In this document: piece by piece, positions 1-5,055 of the stretch
Layout of the letters: each line of letters opens with the position of its first letter
How positions within the stretch are numbered: position 1 is the stretch's first letter
Source: an uncultured bacterium
GTDB taxonomy: Bacteria > Bacillota > Clostridia > Oscillospirales > Ruminococcaceae
Direction: 5' to 3'
Length of the DNA: 19,481 bases
Assembly (NCBI GenBank): GCA_905215595.1
Contig: CAJMQZ010000033.1
Coordinates: 1 to 19,481, forward strand
Notes under the pieces: model-generated
The model's database searches: none
What the model was told of the DNA's origin: nothing
What the model saw: the letters and a program-made list of their open reading frames with translations, nothing else
Made by a program: the position numbers and the translations under genes

Positions 1-303
1 CAGGTCGTAGCCGCCGCTCATCAGCAGCACGCTCTCCACCTCGTCAAAGGCGGCGATGGTGGCAGCGATCTCATCAAAGCCGCGGCTCTTTTTGGGGCTG
101 ACGTTCAGCTCGATGACCGCCTCCACGCGGTTCACCTTGGCCTTTTCCCAGTCTACAAGGGTCTTATAGCCCTTGATGATGCCCTGCGCCCGGGCAAGAT
201 CCATCATCGCCGCCACCTCGGCGGGGGATTTGTTCAGCATGGTGGCAATGTCCTCCACGGGCAGCCGGGCGTTGTTTTCCAGAATCTTCAAAAGCTGTTC
301 CAT
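1..303 (-). CDS. Lrp/AsnC-family transcriptional regulator, N-terminal part
   Basis: The reading frame stays open to the window edge, so only the first 101 residues are present. Residues about 1-50 read as an Lrp-type winged helix-turn-helix (EDIATMLNKSPAEVAAMM, then GIIKGYKTLVDW). From about residue 58 a RAM/ligand-binding domain begins (VEAVIELNVSPKKSRGF, then FDEVESVLLMSGGYDL). Such proteins bind DNA as dimers or octamers and sense amino acids or similar small molecules; the ligand here cannot be told. Two ATGs lie 6 bases apart (starting at 309 and 303). AAGGAG is 9 nt from the ATG at 303 but only 3 nt from that at 309, so I chose 303. The gene is divergent from the ACT/UPF0210 operon, and a palindromic repeat sits in its leader. 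Family call is confident; the regulon is unknown. Confidence 0.88.
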   Translation of the reverse strand, partial: MEQLLKILENNARLPVEDIATMLNKSPAEVAAMMDLARAQGIIKGYKTLVDWEKAKVNRVEAVIELNVSPKKSRGFDEIAATIAAFDEVESVLLMSGGYDL

Positions 304-349
304 TGTCATATACTCCTTATCAACCCTCTACACGGAAATCTGCGGGAAA

Positions 350-529
350 TTAAGGCAATACCGCATAATTCTAAGTGCCGATACGGCGAGTGAGGTGCGG
401 CAGCTGCTAAGCCAAAAGCACAGATAATACTTTGTGTATTATCGAGCATTTTGGCAACGCAGATGCCGTACCGCAGCCGCCGGAGTGGTGCTTAAGCCGT
501 AAGACGGGAATTGTGCGGTGTTGCCTTAA
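350..529. repeat. MITE-like palindromic element with 23-24 bp imperfect terminal inverted repeats
   Basis: The left end reads TTAAGGCAATACCGCATAAT and the right end, reverse-complemented, TTAAGGCAACACCGCACAAT, so the element runs TTAA to TTAA over 180 bp. The interior is also self-complementary: GTGCGGCAGCTGC near 398 pairs with GCAGATGCCGTAC near 461 (one mismatch, one G-T), GCCAAAA with TTTTGGC, and GATAATAC (423-430) with GTATTATC (436-443) around a 5-base loop. The whole unit could form one long cruciform or RNA hairpin. It encodes nothing plausible. Small palindromic elements with such ends are known in gut Oscillospiraceae, and a non-autonomous transposon (MITE) is the likeliest nature. 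A TTAA target site is inferred only from the ends. Confidence 0.75.
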
Positions 530-534
530 GTATA

Positions 535-540
535 AGTATA
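535..540 (-). promoter_or_regulatory. Possible -10 element for the Lrp-type regulator
   Basis: Read on the minus strand this is TGC-TATACT, an extended -10 hexamer. No good -35 box precedes it. If used, transcription would run through the 180 bp palindromic element before reaching the regulator's start codon, giving a long hairpin leader. Weak evidence. Confidence 0.3.
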
Positions 541-641
541 GCACAAGCCCCGGCAGAATGCACTTGATTTTTATATAGAATGTCTTTTGCCCCCGTATTC
601 TGCTCTTTTTTACAAAAAGTGTGTTCAAAATTTGCTAAATC

Positions 642-650
642 TGCTATACT
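642..650 (+). promoter_or_regulatory. Extended -10 promoter of the ACT/UPF0210 operon
   Basis: TGC-TATACT is an extended -10 element. The -35 region 16-18 bp upstream (around TGTTCA) is poor, which is usual for extended -10 promoters. It lies 68 bases ahead of the first ATG and faces the operon. Between the palindromic element and this site (530-641) the DNA is AT-rich, with an imperfect inverted repeat GCAGAAT (553-559)/ATTCTGC (597-603) followed by a T-rich stretch; its role is unclear. Confidence 0.55.
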
Positions 651-717
651 GGAAGGGTAAGCGTGTGCCGGGTCTTTTGCGGCACCAATCAAAATAAGGA
701 AAACGAGGGTGGAAACC

Positions 718-987
718 ATGAAAGCTTTCATTACCGTCATTGGACACGATACCGTGGGCGTTGTCGCAAAGGTGGCCGGTCTGTGCACCGAACTGAACAT
801 CAACATTGAGGATGTGACCCAGAGCATCCTGCAGGGGATGTTTGCCATGATCATGCTGGTGGATCTTTCCAACTGCAATGTTGACCACGACCAGCTGCAC
901 AAGCGCACCGATGCGCTTGCCGCCGAGATGGGGATGCAGATCAACGTGACCCGTCAGGAAGTTTTTGATGCCATGCACACCATCTGA
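718..987 (+). CDS. UPF0237 family ACT-domain protein
   Basis: An 89-residue protein made almost wholly of one ACT domain: it opens MKAFITVIGHDTVGVVAKV, the beta-alpha start of an ACT fold with the ligand-loop glycine, followed by LNINIEDVTQSILQGMFAM. Length and order match the UPF0237 family. ACT domains bind amino acids or other small ligands and regulate a partner. The natural partner is the next gene, UPF0210, only 24 bases downstream; the two families are repeatedly paired in Firmicutes. A GTG at 709 in the same frame would add three residues and has AAGGA 8 bases upstream. I chose the ATG at 718 because it gives the usual family N-terminus and length. Ligand and exact role are not established. 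Confidence 0.9.
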   Translation: MKAFITVIGHDTVGVVAKVAGLCTELNINIEDVTQSILQGMFAMIMLVDLSNCNVDHDQLHKRTDALAAEMGMQINVTRQEVFDAMHTI

Positions 988-1011
988 GCCGGAAAGGAGC
1001 CCGCAACCGCT

Positions 1012-2379
1012 ATGAGTATGTTTAACACCGGGGATATCCTGGAGACCATCGAGATGTTCACGCAGGACAATCTGGACGTGCGCACCGTGACCATGGGCAT
1101 CAGCCTGCTGGACTGCATCGACCCGGACCCCAAGAAGGCCTGCGAGAACATCTATAACAAGATCACCACCAAGGCCGCGAACCTTGTCTCCACCGTGGAG
1201 CGCATCAGCGCCGAGTACGGTATTCCCATCATCAACAAGCGCATCAGCGTTACCCCCATTGCCATGCTGCTGGGTGCCTGCCCGGAGGCAGACCCCGTGG
1301 ACTTTGCAAAGACGCTGGACGCCGCCGGCAAAAAGGTGGGCGTCAACTTTGTGGGCGGTTACAGCGCACTGGTGCACAAGGGCTTTTCTGCCGGTGACCG
1401 CCGCCTGATCGAGTCCATCCCCCGCGCACTGGCCGAGACCGACATCGTGTGCAGCTCGGTGAACATCGGCGCCACCAAGGCCGGTCTGAACATGGACGCC
1501 ATCAAGCTGATGGGCGAGGCTGTGAAGAAGGCCAGCGAGCTGACTGCCGACCGTCAGTGCATCGGCGCTGCCAAGCTGGTGGTGTTCTGCAACGCCCCGG
1601 AGGATAACCCCTTCATGGCCGGTGCCTTCCACGGCCCCGGCGAGCCGGACTGCGAGATCCATGTGGGCGTTTCCGGCCCGGGCGCTGTGCGCGCCGCGCT
1701 GGCTCGTCTGCCCAAGGACGCCCCCATTGACGAGGTGGCAGAGCTGGTAAAGCGCACCGCCTTCAAGATCACCCGTGTAGGTCAGCTGGTGGCAAACCTT
1801 GCCTCCAAGGCACTGGGCGTGCCCGCCGGTATCATCGACCTTTCGCTGGCTCCCACCCCTGCCATTGGCGACAGCGTGGCCAACATTCTGGAAGAGATGG
1901 GTCTGGAGACCTGCGGCTGCTGCGGCACCACCGCCTGCCTTGCCCTGCTGAACGACGCCGTGAAGAAGGGCGGCGTGATGGCCTCCAACCACGTTGGCGG
2001 CCTGTCCGGTGCCTTTATCCCGGTCAGCGAGGATGCCGGTATGATCCACGCTGCCGAAATCGGCTGTCTGACCATTGAAAAGCTGGAGGCCATGACCGCC
2101 GTCTGCTCTGTGGGCATCGATATGGTCATCATCCCCGGCGACACCACCCCTGCCGTCATCAGCGCTCTGATCGCGGATGAAGCCGCCATTGGTATGGTGA
2201 ACAGCAAGACCACCGCCGTGCGCGTGATCCCCGCCATCGGCCGCAAGGCTGGTGAGGTGCTGGACTTCGGCGGTCTGCTGGGCTACGGTCCCATCATGCC
2301 GGTAAACAGCCACGACCCCTCGGTGTTCATCAACCGCGGTGGCCGCCTGCCCGCACCCATGCAGTCTTTGAAGAACTGA
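1012..2379 (+). CDS. UPF0210 family (PFL-like, DUF711) protein
   Basis: A 455-residue protein matching UPF0210 in length and sequence, starting MSMFNTGDILETIEMFTQDN with the conserved VRTVTMGISLLDC segment just after. It has a cysteine cluster CGCCGTTACLALL at residues 301-313 and a conserved glycine-rich C-terminus (GLLGYGPIMPVN). The family is often annotated as PFL family because its barrel resembles pyruvate formate-lyase, but no glycyl-radical function is shown, and I see no glycyl-radical motif of the classic RVxGY type near the C-terminus. It is co-transcribed with the ACT protein, which suggests that protein acts as a regulatory subunit; this is inference. AGGAG sits 12 bases before the ATG, a little long; an ATG two codons later is possible. 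Soluble, no signal peptide. A terminator follows directly. Confidence 0.9.
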   Translation: MSMFNTGDILETIEMFTQDNLDVRTVTMGISLLDCIDPDPKKACENIYNKITTKAANLVSTVERISAEYGIPIINKRISVTPIAMLLGACPEADPVDFAKTLDAAGKKVGVNFVGGYSALVHKGFSAGDRRLIESIPRALAETDIVCSSVNIGATKAGLNMDAIKLMGEAVKKASELTADRQCIGAAKLVVFCNAPEDNPFMAGAFHGPGEPDCEIHVGVSGPGAVRAALARLPKDAPIDEVAELVKRTAFKITRVGQLVANLASKALGVPAGIIDLSLAPTPAIGDSVANILEEMGLETCGCCGTTACLALLNDAVKKGGVMASNHVGGLSGAFIPVSEDAGMIHAAEIGCLTIEKLEAMTAVCSVGIDMVIIPGDTTPAVISALIADEAAIGMVNSKTTAVRVIPAIGRKAGEVLDFGGLLGYGPIMPVNSHDPSVFINRGGRLPAPMQSLKN

Positions 2380-2384
2380 TACGG

Positions 2385-2430
2385 ACCCTCTCCGTCATTG
2401 CGCAGCAATGGCGGAGAGGGTTTATTTTTT
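2385..2430 (+). terminator. Strong intrinsic terminator of the ACT/UPF0210 operon
   Basis: ACCCTCTCCG-T-CATTGC pairs with GCAATG-G-CGGAGAGGGT in a 17 bp stem (one T-G pair) with loop GCA, followed by a T-rich tail at 2421-2430. It begins 5 bases after the UPF0210 stop codon. Confidence 0.93.
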
Positions 2431-2495
2431 TGTATAACCCCGCCGCAGCAGACCTATCCTCTGGTTATCATTTCCAGAAGAGGGGTCTATTTTTT

Positions 2496-3131
2496 ATGCT
2501 TCGCTGGTTTTCAAAACCGCTTTCCGTCCGGCAGATGCGGCTGCTGTGCGCCAGCTTGCTGGCGGGCTTTGCGCTATGCGGCGCTTTGCAGGGGCTGTGC
2601 TGGGGGCGCACCCAGCTGGATGCCGGGGCAGCGCTGTGCGCCGACACCCTGCGGCTGCACATCCGGGCAGCCAGCAATGCCGTGGCCGACCAGAGCGCCA
2701 AACTCCGGGTGCGGGACGCCGTGCTGGCCGTGATGCAGCAATGCCCGGCGCAAAGCGCACCGGAGGCGCGGGCATGGGCGGCGGGGCGGCTTTTGCAGTT
2801 CCAGCTGGCGGCGCAGCGGGCACTGGCCGCGCAGGGCATCCGTGCCCCGGTGCGGGTGTACCTCGTAAATATGTACTTCCCCGCCCGGCGCTACCCCACC
2901 GGTCAGCTGCCCGCCGGGCGGTACGATGCCGTGCGCATCGACATTGGCAGCGGCGGCGGGCGCAACTGGTGGTGTGTGCTGTACCCGGGGCTGTGCAGCT
3001 TTGCGCAGGGCGGCTACGCCCTGCCTGTGGAGAACGACCTTGTCTGCGGGCAGTACATCCTGCGGTTCCGGCTAGTGGACTGGGCGCACCGGCTGACTGC
3101 CCGGCGGCAGACAGTGCTGCTGGCGGGGTGA
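2496..3131 (+). CDS. spoIIR: Stage II sporulation protein R (SpoIIR)
   Basis: A 211-residue exported or anchored protein. Residues 16-36 form one hydrophobic segment (signal/anchor). Next comes the family hallmark RLHIRAASNAVADQSAKLRV at residues 52-71, continuing RDAVL. A second hallmark, YDAVRIDIGSGGGRNWWCVL, lies in the C-terminal half and is followed by YPGLC. In spore formers SpoIIR is made in the forespore and secreted between the membranes to trigger SpoIIGA, which cleaves pro-sigma-E. Length is close to the family norm of about 220. I chose ATG 2496 because GAAGAGGGG precedes it by 10 bases; longer in-frame starts lie inside or next to the upstream terminator. No clear sigma-F promoter was found in the 65-base gap. 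A peptidoglycan-binding protein follows 49 bases later. Confidence 0.88.
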   Translation: MLRWFSKPLSVRQMRLLCASLLAGFALCGALQGLCWGRTQLDAGAALCADTLRLHIRAASNAVADQSAKLRVRDAVLAVMQQCPAQSAPEARAWAAGRLLQFQLAAQRALAAQGIRAPVRVYLVNMYFPARRYPTGQLPAGRYDAVRIDIGSGGGRNWWCVLYPGLCSFAQGGYALPVENDLVCGQYILRFRLVDWAHRLTARRQTVLLAG

Positions 3132-3180
3132 CGCCGCACCCCGCCGGAGCATAGCATGGAGGGAAAGGAGGGATCCCTCT

Positions 3181-3651
3181 ATGGCGATTCCCGGTTATTA
3201 TTCCCTGCTCCAGCGCGGCTCCTCCGGGCCGGACGTGGCACTTGTGCAGACATGGCTCAACGGCGTGCGTGATGCGTGCACATGGTATGACGAGCTGAAG
3301 GCAGACGGCAAATTCGGCGTCGGCACCCAGCGTGCCGTACAGGAGTTCCAGCTGAAGAACAAAATGAACATGGACGGCAAGGTGGGACAGAACACATGGA
3401 ACGTGCTCTACACCCGCTACACCGCAAAGCACGGGTTGAAAGTGCCCTACCCCGGCATCGTGCTGCACACCGGCGATTCCGGCGGCACGGTGCGGCTGGT
3501 GCAGCAAAAGCTCAACTCTCTGGGCGAACGGCTGCGGGATGACGGCAAGTACGGCGCAGCCACCGCTGCCGCCGTACAGCGGTTCCAGCGCCGCAACGGT
3601 CTGACGGCAGACGGCAGCGTAGGCTATGCCACTTGGGAGAAGATGTTCTGA
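3181..3651 (+). CDS. Peptidoglycan-binding protein with two PG_binding_1 domains
   Basis: A 156-residue protein consisting of two tandem PG_binding_1 (PF01471) repeats. The first, about residues 10-78, holds LKADGKFGVGTQRAVQEFQ and GKVGQNTWNVLY. The second, about 93-156, holds LRDDGKYGAATAAAVQRFQ and GSVGYATWEKMF. The fold is a three-helix bundle that binds cell-wall peptidoglycan. There is no catalytic domain and no recognisable signal peptide, which is odd for a wall-binding protein; it may leave by another route or act within sporulation or lysis. AAAGGAGG lies 9 bases before the ATG, a near-perfect ribosome binding site. It is 49 bases downstream of spoIIR on the same strand and probably co-transcribed. 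A palindromic repeat begins 4 bases after its stop. Confidence 0.87.
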   Translation: MAIPGYYSLLQRGSSGPDVALVQTWLNGVRDACTWYDELKADGKFGVGTQRAVQEFQLKNKMNMDGKVGQNTWNVLYTRYTAKHGLKVPYPGIVLHTGDSGGTVRLVQQKLNSLGERLRDDGKYGAATAAAVQRFQRRNGLTADGSVGYATWEKMF

Positions 3652-3655
3652 CCTG

Positions 3656-3787
3656 ACCCCTTCAGTCGCCTGCGGCGACAGCTTCCCCAAGGGGACGCCT
3701 TGCCGGATGCCGGAAAGTTTTCCGGCGCTGCGAAAGCCTCCCCCTTGGGGGAGGTGGCTTGACGCACAGCGGCAAGACGGAAGGGGT
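3656..3787. repeat. MITE-like repeat with inverted ends ACCCCTTC(A/C)GTC
   Basis: The left end ACCCCTTCAGTC matches the reverse complement of the right end (ACCCCTTCCGTC). Both halves then carry a CCCCAAGGGG palindrome (left: CTTCCCCAAGGGG; right: CCTCCCCCTTGGGGGAGG). Two more hairpins are GTCGCC-TGC-GGCGAC and GCCGGAAA-GT-TTTCCGGC. The 132 bp unit is noncoding and sits between a stop codon and a terminator. Palindrome-rich repeats with CCCCTTC...CTCCCCCAAAGGGGGAG ends are widespread between genes of gut Clostridia. I infer a non-autonomous mobile element; no target duplication is clear. Confidence 0.7.
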
Positions 3788-3795
3788 GCCCCCCT

Positions 3796-3832
3796 GCACC
3801 TGCATTGTTTCCAGACATTGCAGGTGCTTTTT
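3796..3832 (+). terminator. Intrinsic terminator between the PG-binding gene and sbcD
   Basis: GCACCTGCA-t-TGT pairs with ACA-t-TGCAGGTGC around TTCCAG, followed by a T-run (TTTTTC). It closes the spoIIR/peptidoglycan-binding unit. Confidence 0.85.
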
Positions 3833-3845
3833 CTGTTCTCCTTGG

Positions 3846-3875
3846 TTGCACCTGCGGCGATGGCTGCGTTATAAT
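3846..3875 (+). promoter_or_regulatory. Sigma-A type promoter of sbcDC
   Basis: TTGCAC (3846-3851), an 18 bp spacer and a perfect TATAAT (3870-3875). The expected transcript start near 3882 leaves a leader of about 30 bases before the sbcD start. It lies directly after the preceding terminator. Confidence 0.8.
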
Positions 3876-3912
3876 AGGACAAAGCATTTTTTTTGAAAGG
3901 CGGTGTTCCTGT

Positions 3913-5055
3913 TTGCGTTTTCTGCATTTGTCCGACCTGCATCTGGGCAAGCGGGTGTGCGAGTTTTCCATGCTGGAGGATCAGCGGTATATTCTGGAAG
4001 AGATCCTAACTCTGCTGGATGAGACGCCCGTGGACGGCGTGCTGCTGGCAGGCGACCTTTACGACAAGCCCGTTCCCCCTGCCGAAGCGGTGCGGCTGCT
4101 GGACTGGTTTTTGACCCAACTGGCGGCGCGGAAGCTGCCGGTGTTCGCCATCAGCGGCAACCACGATTCTGCCGACCGTGTGGCCTTTGGCTCTGCCCTG
4201 CTGGCCGACAGCCGGGTCTACGTCAGCCCGGTGTTCACCGGCGCGCCGCAGCCCATCCCCCTGCAGGATGCCCACGGCACGGTGGATGTGTACTTACTGC
4301 CCTTTTTAAAGCCCGCCATGGTGCGGCACGTCTGGCCGGACGAGCCCATTGAAAGCTACAACGACGCCCTTGCCTGTGTGCTGCGGCACTGCACCCCGGA
4401 CCCCAGCCACCGCAGCGTGCTGGTGGCGCATCAGTTCGTGGCGGGTGCTGCCGCCTGCGAGAGCGAAGAGCCCTCGGTGGGCGGGGTGGACAGTGTGGAC
4501 GCCGCCCTGTTCGATGCCTTTGACTATGTGGCGCTGGGGCATCTGCACAGCCCGCAGAAGGTGGGGCGGGAAACGCTGCGCTACTGCGGCACCCCGCTGA
4601 AGTACTCCTTCTCGGAGGCGGGACAGCAGAAAAGCGCTACCTTTGTGGAGTTGGGCGCAAAGGGCGAGGTGCACATCACCACTGCGCCCCTGACCCCCCG
4701 GCACAACCTGCGCGGGCTGCGGGGCAGCTACATGGAGCTGACCGACCGCCGCTGCTACGAGGGCACCGCCGTGGACGACTATCTGTACATCACCCTGACC
4801 GACGAGCAGGATGTGCCGGATGCGCTGGCGCGGCTGCGGGTCATCTACCCCAACCTGATGCAGCTGGACTACGACAATCAGCGCACCCGCCAGCAGCAGG
4901 AGATCTGCGCCCCGGAGCGCACCGAGAGCATCTCCCCGCTGGAACATCTGGCTGCCTTTTACCAGCTGCAAAATAATCAGCCCCTGACCGCCGAGCAGAC
5001 GGCATTTTGCCAGGAACTGATCGAGGAGATCTGGAAGGAGGGCGACACTGTATGA
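3913..5055 (+). CDS. sbcD: Exonuclease subunit SbcD (Mre11 family)
   Basis: The nuclease subunit of the SbcCD complex, which cuts DNA hairpins and trims double-strand ends. The phosphoesterase motifs are all present: D8 and H10 (HLSDLHLGKR), G47-D48 (AGDLYDKP), G82-NHD (SGNHDSADR), H173 (VAHQFV) and H210/H212 (ALGHLHSP). Together they bind two metal ions. The start is a TTG at 3913, giving 380 residues with the canonical RFLHLSDLHLG beginning; GAAAGGCGG lies about 9 bases upstream. The longer in-frame ATG at 3805 sits inside the terminator, upstream of the promoter, so it cannot be the start. The stop overlaps the sbcC start (ATGA), implying translational coupling and equal output of both subunits. 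Confidence 0.95.
   Translation: MRFLHLSDLHLGKRVCEFSMLEDQRYILEEILTLLDETPVDGVLLAGDLYDKPVPPAEAVRLLDWFLTQLAARKLPVFAISGNHDSADRVAFGSALLADSRVYVSPVFTGAPQPIPLQDAHGTVDVYLLPFLKPAMVRHVWPDEPIESYNDALACVLRHCTPDPSHRSVLVAHQFVAGAAACESEEPSVGGVDSVDAALFDAFDYVALGHLHSPQKVGRETLRYCGTPLKYSFSEAGQQKSATFVELGAKGEVHITTAPLTPRHNLRGLRGSYMELTDRRCYEGTAVDDYLYITLTDEQDVPDALARLRVIYPNLMQLDYDNQRTRQQQEICAPERTESISPLEHLAAFYQLQNNQPLTAEQTAFCQELIEEIWKEGDTV

Noticed and set aside
625..2313. Long minus-strand frame (562 codons) opposite the ACT/UPF0210 operon
   Set aside because: It is the antisense shadow of two well-recognised genes. The translation is rich in His, Gly and Gln without domain features, as expected from GC-rich codon bias.
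2431..2495. Sigma-F promoter for spoIIR (GTATA at about 2431)
   Set aside because: The spacing can be made to fit but the expected GG-N2-A element is not there, and GTATA is the tail of the preceding terminator.
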